The notes: a model not told the origin generated them from the sequence alone. Positions 1 to 5,992 are shown, counted from the stretch's first letter. The stretch is DNA of 8,020 bases from Clostridiales bacterium (GCA_019417145.1 DXVY01000056.1:763-8782); one strand, 5' to 3'. A program made the numbers and translations.

Positions 1-1070
1 GGGTGTTCGCTTGTTCCTCCAAAACAGAATGTATATAGCCACCCGTTATGGAAACGGGCCAGCTGGGTCATGGTAACCGACAGGTCAAAACCGTATACAT
101 CGGATGTTTTAGCTATTTCGCCCTTATAATAGGAAACGCCGTTGTATGTGACCTCAGAAATCTTATCACTGCTCGTATTATACATTTCGGCGATCACCGC
201 CTTGGTAAAAACCGAATTGGTTATGTCCGCCCGGCTGTAGCCCGCCCTTTCAGAAGCGGGAATTTGTTCCCAGAGATCCGTGCTGCCGAACAGGATCATG
301 CAGCCATCTTCCTTTGTAGAGCAGAACTTGACGTCGATGAATTCTCTTTCTTCCGTAAAGGCTTCTTGTTTCCAGTTGGGCGGAAGGGTAAAGGCTACGC
401 CGGAATCGGCGTCGGTATACGTAAAAGACGCCGTATCTTCACCCGGGTCCGCAGCCGGTGGATCTTGATCAAATTTTATGCTGTCCACAACCATTTGAAT
501 CGCGGTCTCCTGCCCCGGCGAGAGGCTGCCTGTGTAAGACCGCATGGTAAAACTTATGGCTTTGCCATCATAAATGGTATAGAACTGCAGGCCGTGAACC
601 GTATTCGCTGTGTCGGTAAAATGCAGTTTTATAAACTTAGCCTGGGAATGCTGGTATGTTTCGTGTTGAGAAACATGGATGCCGTAATCCGTATATTGAC
701 TTGCTAGGCTTGCGGCCAGGGTGCTTAATACGGTATCACTGAGCAGGCTGAAATTGGTCAAAGAATTTGCTTGCATGGTAACCACCATTTCCTCATTGGA
801 AAAGGTGGATAACGCGTTCAAATAAATATTACCGGCTTCAAATTGACCGATTACATCCGCTTTCGTTATGCCTAAGGCGTCGAATATGGGGTCGCTCTCA
901 GGTGTGTCCCTTGTGATGACTGTGTATTCCGGCGGGATGGTTACTTCAAGCCCCAATGGGGCAAGGTCATATGTATTGGTCGATGCAAAAACAACCGTTT
1001 GTGAAAGGATGCCAACCGCAATTGCCATGATGAATAGGTAAGCGGATAACCGCCGCAGCATTTTTTTCAT
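1..1070 (-). CDS. Secreted protein with two PsbP/DcrB-like modules, partial (C-terminus outside window)
   Basis: An open frame with no stop runs from the ATG at 1070-1068 leftward off the window, giving 356 complete codons. The N-terminus is a typical Sec signal peptide: a basic start (MKKMLRR), a hydrophobic stretch at about residues 9-28, and a probable cleavage after VFA at residue 29. The mature part holds two similar modules, at about 36-200 and 216 to the edge. Each opens with a beta-strand-like segment (LGLEVTIPPEY at 39-49; SGVAFTLPPNW at 223-233), and an acidic, proline-rich linker at 201-213 joins them. This pattern resembles secreted PsbP/Mog1- or DcrB-like proteins of Firmicutes, but that assignment is only by eye and no function is known. 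The protein is probably exported or cell-wall associated; a C-terminal anchor could lie beyond the edge. Composition is less GC-rich than the core genes to its right. It has its own promoter and is separated from the upstream operon by a terminator, so it is likely transcribed alone or heads its own unit. Confidence 0.8.
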   Translation of the reverse strand, partial: MKKMLRRLSAYLFIMAIAVGILSQTVVFASTNTYDLAPLGLEVTIPPEYTVITRDTPESDPIFDALGITKADVIGQFEAGNIYLNALSTFSNEEMVVTMQANSLTNFSLLSDTVLSTLAASLASQYTDYGIHVSQHETYQHSQAKFIKLHFTDTANTVHGLQFYTIYDGKAISFTMRSYTGSLSPGQETAIQMVVDSIKFDQDPPAADPGEDTASFTYTDADSGVAFTLPPNWKQEAFTEEREFIDVKFCSTKEDGCMILFGSTDLWEQIPASERAGYSRADITNSVFTKAVIAEMYNTSSDKISEVTYNGVSYYKGEIAKTSDVYGFDLSVTMTQLARFHNGWLYTFCFGGTSEH

Positions 1071-1075
1071 CTCAA

Positions 1076-1082
1076 CCCCCCC
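1076..1082 (-). promoter_or_regulatory. Shine-Dalgarno site made of a run of seven G
   Basis: Seven consecutive G (minus strand) end five bases before the ATG at 1070. This is the only purine-rich block in a suitable place, so it is the probable ribosome binding site. The alternative start at the fourth codon (also ATG) would lie too far away. Confidence 0.5.
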
Positions 1083-1102
1083 AGATAGGATTGGTTTGCT
1101 AT

Positions 1103-1131
1103 ATTTTAACATGTAGATACAGTTATTGCAA
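1103..1131 (-). promoter_or_regulatory. Sigma-A-type promoter of the secreted-protein gene
   Basis: On the minus strand there is a -35 box TTGCAA (1131-1126), a 17-base spacer and a -10 box TAAAAT (1108-1103). The -10 is preceded by TGT, which gives an extended -10 (TGn). Transcription would start near 1096, leaving a leader of about 26 bases. The surroundings are AT-rich. It lies just downstream of the terminator of the preceding operon, so the secreted-protein gene appears to be an independent unit. Confidence 0.7.
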
Positions 1132-1180
1132 TAGTATGCATATTTTTAAATGACGCTTAGAGCTAAATTGTGTGCGGCAA

Positions 1181-1229
1181 CAATAAACAAAGCCGGGACG
1201 ATTCGTTTTGGAATCGTCCCGGCTTTGTT
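1181..1229 (-). terminator. Rho-independent terminator of the activase operon
   Basis: The arms at 1186-1204 and 1211-1229 are perfect 19-base inverted complements around a six-base loop (1205-1210). The core is GC-rich (CCGGGACG and its complement). Read on the minus strand, the hairpin is followed by a T-rich stretch (TTTGTTTATTG). The first arm starts at the base next to the TAG stop codon at 1232-1230, so there is no 3' untranslated spacer. On the plus strand no T-run follows, so it should act mainly on leftward transcription. Confidence 0.9.
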
Positions 1230-2555
1230 CTATTGCATGGCCGGCTCTCTTTCTTCCGTCGGCTGGGGTTCTTTCGGGTTGGCCTCCTGGCTCTCCATCA
1301 TCATGCGGGCGTTGGCCAGCATGAGCTTGATGCGGTTTTCCTGGTTGATTTTGGTGGCGCCGGGGTCGTAGTCAATGGCCACGATGTTGGAATCGGGATG
1401 CCGGTTCTTGATAGCCCGGATCATGCCCTTGCCGGCGATGTGGTTGGGCAGGCAGCCGAAGGGCTGGGTGCAGACGATATTCTTGATGCCGTCGTCGATA
1501 AGCTCCAGCATTTCGGCGGTGAGCAGCCAGCCCTCGCCCATCTTGTTGCCGTAGCCCAGATACCCCTTGACCTTCTTCTTAATCTCCGAGAAGGGTTCGG
1601 GCACCCGGAACCGGGGCTTGGTGGCCATGGCCGCCCGCAGTTCTTGCTGCCGGTTTTCGATATATTTCTGCCCCAGGGCGCAGACGAGGCGCTTAAAGGG
1701 GTTGCCCCCGTAGGTCTCCACGTCCACCACCCGGTTGTTGATTTTGAAGATGATAAAATCGGTAAGTCCCGGCACAACCGGCTCGCAGCCCTCGGACAGA
1801 AGAAAGTCTTCCAGGTTGTTGTTGCCTAAGGGGGAATACTTAATATAAATCTCGCCGACCACGCCCACCTTTACTTTGGGGATGAGCTTGACGGGAACCG
1901 AATCAAAGTCGTCGGCGATGCGCTGCAGGTTCTGCCGGAAGGCCTTGGCCCCGGTGCCCTTGGAATTCTTAAACTGGTCTACCAGCTCGTTTACCCATCT
2001 ATCTACCATCCGGTCGGTGCTGCCCGGCTCGATTTCATAAGGGCGGCACTGGTTGGCCATCTGGACGATGGCGTCGCCGTAAATCATGGCGAAGACCATG
2101 CGGATGAGGAACTTGAAGCTCAGCTTAAAGCCCGGATTCTTGTCCAAGCCCGACAGGTTTAGGGAGATGACCGGCACAAATTCCAACCCCGCCTTCTTGA
2201 GGGCCTTGCGCAGTAGGTGGATGTAGTTGGAGGCCCGGCAGCCGCCGCCGGTTTGGGTTATGATCAGGGCGACCTTATGGGGGTCGTACTTTCCCGACTC
2301 AATGGCCTCGATAAACTGCCCGATCACCAGAAGGGCGGGGTAACAGGTGTCGTTATGGACGTATTTCAGTCCCGTGTTCACGATTTCCCGGTGATTGGAG
2401 GTCAGCCGGTCGATTTTATATCCCTCCAGCTCCAGGCACTTCTTCATAATGGAGAAGTGGACGGGGAGCATGTCGGGCATTAAAATGGTGTATTCCTTTT
2501 TCATCTCCTCGGTAAAGAGAAGACGGCCGTTTTTGTCGTAGATGAGTTCCGCCAT
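1230..2555 (-). CDS. COG3581-like 2-hydroxyacyl-CoA dehydratase activase-related protein (C-terminal part of the split megaprotein)
   Basis: A 441-residue protein matching the C-terminal part (COG3581, related to HgdB-type dehydratase subunits) of the large clostridial acyl-CoA dehydratase activase-related proteins. Family hallmarks are visible: YVHNDTCYPA with Cys71, ITQTGGGCRASNYIHLLRKA with Cys106, the VISLNLSGL segment near 129-137, and VCTQPFGCLPNHIAGKG with Cys362 and Cys368. Conserved cysteines of this kind suggest Fe-S cluster binding, which is inference. No signal peptide or membrane segment is evident, so the protein is cytoplasmic. The last 20 residues or so are polar and low in complexity (rich in E, P and Q) and probably disordered. 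The start at 2555 is supported by a strong ribosome binding site. It lies 34 bases after the stop of the 985-residue partner, in a different frame, and the two products very likely form a complex that equals the fused form. The actual substrate is unknown for the family. Confidence 0.9.
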   Translation of the reverse strand: MAELIYDKNGRLLFTEEMKKEYTILMPDMLPVHFSIMKKCLELEGYKIDRLTSNHREIVNTGLKYVHNDTCYPALLVIGQFIEAIESGKYDPHKVALIITQTGGGCRASNYIHLLRKALKKAGLEFVPVISLNLSGLDKNPGFKLSFKFLIRMVFAMIYGDAIVQMANQCRPYEIEPGSTDRMVDRWVNELVDQFKNSKGTGAKAFRQNLQRIADDFDSVPVKLIPKVKVGVVGEIYIKYSPLGNNNLEDFLLSEGCEPVVPGLTDFIIFKINNRVVDVETYGGNPFKRLVCALGQKYIENRQQELRAAMATKPRFRVPEPFSEIKKKVKGYLGYGNKMGEGWLLTAEMLELIDDGIKNIVCTQPFGCLPNHIAGKGMIRAIKNRHPDSNIVAIDYDPGATKINQENRIKLMLANARMMMESQEANPKEPQPTEEREPAMQ

Positions 2556-2561
2556 GGAAAA

Positions 2562-2568
2562 CCTCCCT
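2562..2568 (-). promoter_or_regulatory. Strong ribosome binding site of the COG3581-like gene
   Basis: Minus-strand AGGGAGG ends six bases before the ATG at 2555. It is a near-ideal Shine-Dalgarno sequence and fixes this start. It shows that the second half of the split protein is translated independently and not by frameshift from the upstream gene. Confidence 0.85.
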
Positions 2569-2589
2569 TTTTGTCTTGGAAAAACCGGT

Positions 2590-5547
2590 TTACCGGGCCT
2601 GCTGGGCTGCCGCTTTTTTGTCGTTTGCGGCCATCAGGCTGCGGATGCGAATCTTGACTGCGCCAAGATTGTAGATTTCGTCGATTTTAATCTGGGTGTA
2701 GAGCTTGCCGCCACTCTCCAAAAGCTCCCTTACCTCGTCGCCGGTGATGGCGTCGATACCGCAGCCGAAAGACACCAGCTGAATCAGCTGCATATCCGGC
2801 TGGGTGGTTACATATTTCGCGGCGTTGTACAGCCGGGAATGATAGGTCCACTGGTTGAGCACATGCACCGGCGTCTTGGGTACTAAGTGGGACACGGCGT
2901 CCTCGGTGATGACGCACAGGCCGAAAGAGGTCAGCAGGGAATCGATGCCGTGATTGATCTCCGGGTCGATGTGGTAGGGCCGGCCGGCCAGCACGATGAT
3001 CTGCCGGCCGTTGGCCCTGGCGTAATCCATGACCCTTTGGCCCTCATCCCGTATCATTTTTTTATAATCTTCATAGGCCTTATAGGCCAGTTCGGCGGCG
3101 GCCTTTACCTCGCTTTTGGAGATGCCGAATTCACTGCCAAAGTACCCGGCAGCTCGCTTTTTAAAGTCGGCCGGCCGGTCCAGGCCAAAGTAGGGCATTA
3201 AGAACCGCTTGCCCCGCAGCCGCTCCACGTTGGCCGACAGCAGCTCGGGATAGTAGGCCACCACCGGGCAGTTGTAGTGATTATCCCCCATGCCCTCGTT
3301 GAAGTTGTAGGGCAGGCAGGGGTAGAAAATGGTGTCCACACCCTGATCCAGCAGGGCCTCGATGTGGCCGTGCATCAGCTTGGCGGGGTAGCAGACCGTG
3401 TCGGAGGGGATGGTGTACTGTCCCTTAATGTAAATCTGCCGGTTGGAGGGGGGGGACTGGACGACCTCGAAATTCATGGAGGTGAAGAAGGCGTGCCAGA
3501 AGGGCAGGTTCTCGTACATATTCAGCCCCATAGGAAGGCCGATTTTGCCCCGACTGCCGTCCCCCTTGCCCTTGGGTGGCAGATTTTTCAGATAGTTGTA
3601 TTTAAAGGCGTACATATCCGGCAGGTCCTGGCTCTTTTTCTTGCCAAGGCCCCGCTCGCAGCGGTTGCCCGAAATGAATTTCCGCCCGCCGGAGAACTCG
3701 TTGATGGTGAGATTGCAGCGATTGGTACAGGCCTTGCAGACCGCCGGCCTGGCCGTGTGGGTAAAGCCTTCCAGCTCGGCGGGGGACAGGAGGGAGGATT
3801 TTTGCAGCCCCAAATCCCTCGCATATAACGCCGCGCCAAAGGCCCCCATGAGCCCCGCGATGACCGGCCGGGTCACCTCCCGGTCCAGTTCCAGCTCAAA
3901 GCTGCGCAGCACCGCGTCGTTTAAGAAGGTGCCCCCCTGCACCACAATGTGCTCCCCTAAATCCTTGGCGGATGGGGCGCGGATAACCTTGTAAATGGCG
4001 TTTTTCACCACGCTGATGGACAGGCCGGCCGAGATGTCCTCCACCGACGCGCCCTCCTTCTGGGCCTGCTTGACCGAGGAGTTCATGAATACCGTGCAGC
4101 GGGAACCCAAATCCACCGGATGTTTGGCCATAAGCCCCAGCTTGGCAAAGTCGGCGATGGAGTAGCCCAAAGCCTTGGCAAAGGTCTCTAAGAAGGAGCC
4201 GCAGCCGGAGGAGCAGGCCTCGTTGAGCATGATGGAGTCCACCGCGCCGTTTCGGATTTTGAAACATTTCATGTCCTGGCCGCCGATGTCCAGGATAAAG
4301 TCCACGTTGGGGTTAAAGTGCTGGGCGGCGGTGAGGTGGGCCACCGTCTCCACCAGCCCGGCGTCGGTGTTGAAGGCGTTTTTGATGAGATCCTCGCCGT
4401 AGCCCGTGACGGCCGAACCGGCGATGTAGATGTGATCCCCCATGAGGGGATAGATAACCTTCAGCTGTTCCAGCACCACCTGCACCGGGTTGCCGTTGTT
4501 GGAGGCATAGTAGCTGTAGAGCATCCGGCCGTCAGGGGTAATCAGGCAGAGTTTGGTGGTGGTGGAGCCGGCGTCGATGCCTAAGTAGGCCGGCCCGTCG
4601 TAGGAGGCCGGGTCCAGATAGGGGGCGTCGGCCTTGGCGTGCCGGGCGGCGAAGGCCTTGTATTCGGCCTCATCCTTGAAAAGCGGGTCCATGGTCACCG
4701 AAGCGTGGGTGTCGTCCACGGCGTTTTCAATGGCCTTTAAAACCTCATCATACTTTTTCACCGGCAGTTTTTCGGCGTAGAGGGCCGCGCCGTAACCCAC
4801 AAAGCAGTCGGCGTTTTTCGGGAAAATGGCGTGCTCCTCATCCAGCTTCAGGGTTTCCACAAACCGCTGCCGCAGGCCCTGTAAGAAGAAGAGGGGGCCG
4901 CCCAAAAAGACCACCTTGCCCTCGATTTTCCGCCCCTGGGCCAGGCCGGACACCGTCTGGTCCACCACGGCCTGGAGAATGGAGGCCGAAATATCCTCCT
5001 TGCGGGCCCCCTGGTTTAAAAGGGGCTGCACGTCGGTCTTGGCGAATACGCCGCAGCGGGAGGCGATGGAATAAATTTTCTCATGCTTGAGGCTCAAAGC
5101 GTCCAGCTCGTCCACCGAGATGTTCATAAGGGTGGCCATCTGGTCGATAAAGGCGCCGGTGCCGCCGGCGCAGGAGCCGTTCATGCGCTCCTCCAGGCCG
5201 CCCTTAAAGAAGATGATTTTGGCGTCCTCGCCCCCCAGTTCCACCACGGCGTCGGCGTCGGGGTACTCCTTTTCCACCGCGCCGGCGCAGGCGAAGACCT
5301 CCTGCACAAAGTCGATGCCCGCCGCCTTGGCCACGCCCAGGCCGGCCGAGCCGGTGATGGCCACCTGCATGTCCCCGTCGGGAAACATATCGGCGGCGGC
5401 CCTTAACATCTCCACCGTCTTCTCCCGCACCTTGGAATAGTGGCGCTCGTAGGATTTATATGCAATGTTCTTTTCGTCGTCCAGCACCACGACCTTGACG
5501 GTGGTGGAGCCTACGTCGATACCAGTCAGCAATCTGTTTTCCTCCAT
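2590..5547 (-). CDS. Double-domain acyl-CoA dehydratase activase-related ATPase with DUF2229-like region
   Basis: A 985-residue cytoplasmic protein. Residues 5-260 form an ASKHA (BcrAD/BadFG, HgdC-like) activase domain with the phosphate loop GIDVGSTT at 9-16, ELGGED at 103-108, and the likely [4Fe-4S] ligands Cys126 (NGSCAGGTG) and Cys165 (SRCGVFA). These match in spacing the Cys127/Cys166 pair of 2-hydroxyglutaryl-CoA dehydratase activase HgdC. Residues 320-580 repeat the domain: GIDAGSTTTK at 323-332, DIGGQD at 420-425, Cys445 and Cys484. A linker carries Cys604, Cys607, Cys611 and Cys630, a possible metal site. Residues 668-965 resemble DUF2229/COG3580, with SDTVCYPAK around Cys719 and further cysteines at 744, 760, 878 and 929. 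HgdC-type enzymes use ATP to push one low-potential electron onto a dehydratase; for this larger family the partner and substrate are not established. I chose the ATG at 5547, because the upstream in-frame ATG at 5616 lies about 8 bases from the predicted transcription start, has no ribosome site, and adds an Arg/Pro-rich stretch before the family-like MEENRLLTGIDVGSTT start. The gene is first in the operon. Confidence 0.9.
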   Translation of the reverse strand: MEENRLLTGIDVGSTTVKVVVLDDEKNIAYKSYERHYSKVREKTVEMLRAAADMFPDGDMQVAITGSAGLGVAKAAGIDFVQEVFACAGAVEKEYPDADAVVELGGEDAKIIFFKGGLEERMNGSCAGGTGAFIDQMATLMNISVDELDALSLKHEKIYSIASRCGVFAKTDVQPLLNQGARKEDISASILQAVVDQTVSGLAQGRKIEGKVVFLGGPLFFLQGLRQRFVETLKLDEEHAIFPKNADCFVGYGAALYAEKLPVKKYDEVLKAIENAVDDTHASVTMDPLFKDEAEYKAFAARHAKADAPYLDPASYDGPAYLGIDAGSTTTKLCLITPDGRMLYSYYASNNGNPVQVVLEQLKVIYPLMGDHIYIAGSAVTGYGEDLIKNAFNTDAGLVETVAHLTAAQHFNPNVDFILDIGGQDMKCFKIRNGAVDSIMLNEACSSGCGSFLETFAKALGYSIADFAKLGLMAKHPVDLGSRCTVFMNSSVKQAQKEGASVEDISAGLSISVVKNAIYKVIRAPSAKDLGEHIVVQGGTFLNDAVLRSFELELDREVTRPVIAGLMGAFGAALYARDLGLQKSSLLSPAELEGFTHTARPAVCKACTNRCNLTINEFSGGRKFISGNRCERGLGKKKSQDLPDMYAFKYNYLKNLPPKGKGDGSRGKIGLPMGLNMYENLPFWHAFFTSMNFEVVQSPPSNRQIYIKGQYTIPSDTVCYPAKLMHGHIEALLDQGVDTIFYPCLPYNFNEGMGDNHYNCPVVAYYPELLSANVERLRGKRFLMPYFGLDRPADFKKRAAGYFGSEFGISKSEVKAAAELAYKAYEDYKKMIRDEGQRVMDYARANGRQIIVLAGRPYHIDPEINHGIDSLLTSFGLCVITEDAVSHLVPKTPVHVLNQWTYHSRLYNAAKYVTTQPDMQLIQLVSFGCGIDAITGDEVRELLESGGKLYTQIKIDEIYNLGAVKIRIRSLMAANDKKAAAQQAR

Positions 5548-5553
5548 TGTCCG

Positions 5554-5614
5554 CCGGCGGTCAGCCGGGCTAAAGGGGTGTGGCGGGCGCCGCCTTTCCG
5601 GCGCGAAAACGCCC
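5554..5614 (-). promoter_or_regulatory. Hairpin-forming leader of the activase operon with weak ribosome site
   Basis: The predicted leader (about 5625 to 5548, minus strand) can fold into two GC-rich hairpins. One pairs GGGCG (5614-5610) with CGCCC (5589-5585) and has an inner CGCC/GGCG helix. The other pairs CCGGC (5568-5564) with GCCGG (5558-5554) around a five-base loop. The second ends seven bases before the ATG at 5547 and overlaps the only Shine-Dalgarno-like bases (GGCGG). Translation may therefore be limited or controlled, which is inference. It matches no riboswitch class I know. Confidence 0.4.
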
Positions 5615-5631
5615 ATAATATCTAGTTAATG

Positions 5632-5661
5632 ATTATACCACTTGTTATAGTGCTTTTTCAA
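5632..5661 (-). promoter_or_regulatory. Sigma-A-type promoter of the activase operon
   Basis: On the minus strand there is a -35 box TTGAAA (5661-5656), an 18-base spacer and a perfect -10 box TATAAT (5637-5632). Transcription would start near 5625. The region upstream of the -35 is rich in A and T runs (5662-5700) and could act as an UP element. It serves the two leftward genes and diverges from the aconitase promoter, with about 178 bases between the two -35 boxes. Confidence 0.75.
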
Positions 5662-5679
5662 ACAAAAATCAAGAAGTTT

Positions 5680-5724
5680 GCAGAAAAAAGCAGAATTTAC
5701 ATTGGGCCCTTCTGGCAGGCAGAA
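5680..5724. repeat. Three GCAGAA direct repeats, roughly helix-phased
   Basis: GCAGAA occurs at 5680-5685, 5690-5695 and 5719-5724, at spacings of 10 and 29 bases, close to one and three turns of DNA. They lie just upstream of the leftward -35 box. The spacing would suit a regulator bound on one face of the helix, but six-base matches can occur by chance, and no known regulator is assigned. Confidence 0.3.
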
Positions 5725-5760
5725 CAAGGCTTTATAGGCTTTGCACAAAGTCGCCTGTTT

Positions 5761-5815
5761 TTCCGCCGGAACTTCCGTCACGGCCGGAATCCGGGGGTCA
5801 AAAAGTCTCCGGGGG
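5761..5815. repeat. Cluster of inverted and direct repeats upstream of the aconitase promoter
   Basis: Two odd-centred perfect palindromes lie here: TTCCG-C-CGGAA at 5761-5771 and CCGGA-A-TCCGG at 5784-5794. A further TTCCG at 5773-5777 pairs with CGGAA at 5785-5789 across seven bases. TCCGGGGG is then directly repeated at 5790-5797 and 5808-5815 (period 18). The cluster ends 24 bases before the -35 box at 5840, a usual place for an activator or repressor site. It does not look like the CcpC box (ATAA-N7-TTAT) known for Bacillus aconitase. Confidence 0.4.
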
Positions 5816-5839
5816 AGGGGGAAAATCCGTGTTAAATCA

Positions 5840-5868
5840 TTGACAATCTTTTAAAAATAGCGGATAAT
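5840..5868 (+). promoter_or_regulatory. Strong sigma-A-type promoter of aconitase
   Basis: A consensus -35 box TTGACA (5840-5845), a 17-base spacer and the -10 box GATAAT (5863-5868). Transcription would begin near 5875. The in-frame ATG at 5867 lies inside the -10 box and so cannot be the translation start, which moves the start of aconitase downstream. The leader is about 118 bases. Confidence 0.85.
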
Positions 5869-5880
5869 GTATTCTGTATT

Positions 5881-5968
5881 GGAAGGCGGGGCGGCCGTCC
5901 GGCCGCAACCTTCCTTCCGCATCATGTATATGCGGACGGGCCTCTTTGCAGTACGGGCCTGCCGCAGG
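5881..5968 (+). promoter_or_regulatory. Structured 5' leader of aconitase mRNA
   Basis: Hairpin 1 (5881-5914) has an outer helix GGAAGG/CCTTCC (5881-5886 with 5909-5914) and an inner helix built from GCGGCCG (5891-5897) and CGGCCGC (5900-5906). Hairpin 2 (5916-5936) pairs TCCGCAT with ATGCGGA around a seven-base loop. A small CCTG/CAGG hairpin follows at 5958-5968. ACGGGCCT is directly repeated at 5936-5943 and 5953-5960. No T-run follows any hairpin, so there is no obvious attenuator. The ribosome site lies outside these stems. The leader may affect mRNA stability or be bound by a regulator; it does not contain the CAGUGN loop of iron-responsive elements. Confidence 0.45.
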
Positions 5969-5975
5969 GATTCAG

Positions 5976-5982
5976 AAAGGGG
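5976..5982 (+). promoter_or_regulatory. Ribosome binding site deciding the aconitase start
   Basis: AAAGGGG ends ten bases before the ATG at 5993. It supports the MGYTLAQKI start over the upstream in-frame ATGs at 5867, 5924 and 5930, which lack such a site. The spacing is slightly long. A second ATG at 5985 is out of frame and only two bases from the site. Confidence 0.65.
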
Positions 5983-5992
5983 ATATGGAAAC

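Larger units (their letters stand above)
5548..5992. other. Divergent intergenic control region (445 bases)
   Basis: No convincing gene lies here. It holds the leftward promoter and leader of the activase operon, the rightward promoter and leader of aconitase, and about 178 bases between the two -35 boxes. That middle part changes from an AT-rich half (5640-5700) to a GC-rich half (5760-5830) and contains several short direct and inverted repeats, described separately. A rightward open frame of 68 codons starting at 5629 overlaps the leftward -10 box, has no ribosome site and looks random. Confidence 0.7.

Noticed and set aside
48..707. Rightward open frame of 219 codons
   Set aside because: It is antisense to the secreted-protein gene, which has a signal peptide, promoter and coherent module structure. 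The rightward frame has no ribosome site and its product resembles no family.
5548..5616. Upstream start at 5616 for the 985-residue protein
   Set aside because: It lies about 8 bases from the predicted transcript start without a ribosome site, and would add 23 Arg/Pro-rich residues not expected before the activase phosphate-loop domain.
5723..5764. Terminator-like hairpin (AACAAGGC with GCCTGTT, then a T run) in the divergent region, rightward
   Set aside because: The stem has a bulge and a large, weakly paired interior, and it lies upstream of the aconitase promoter where no rightward transcript is expected. The CTTTG/CAAAG arms within it are too short to be decisive.
5629..5835. Rightward small open frame of 68 codons in the divergent region
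   Set aside because: Its start overlaps the leftward -10 box, it has no ribosome site or promoter, and the composition changes sharply along it, as expected of non-coding DNA.
5867..5992. 42-residue N-terminal extension of aconitase
   Set aside because: Its ATG lies inside the -10 box of a consensus promoter. The extension is Arg-rich, spans strong hairpins, and family members start at the MGYTLAQKI position.
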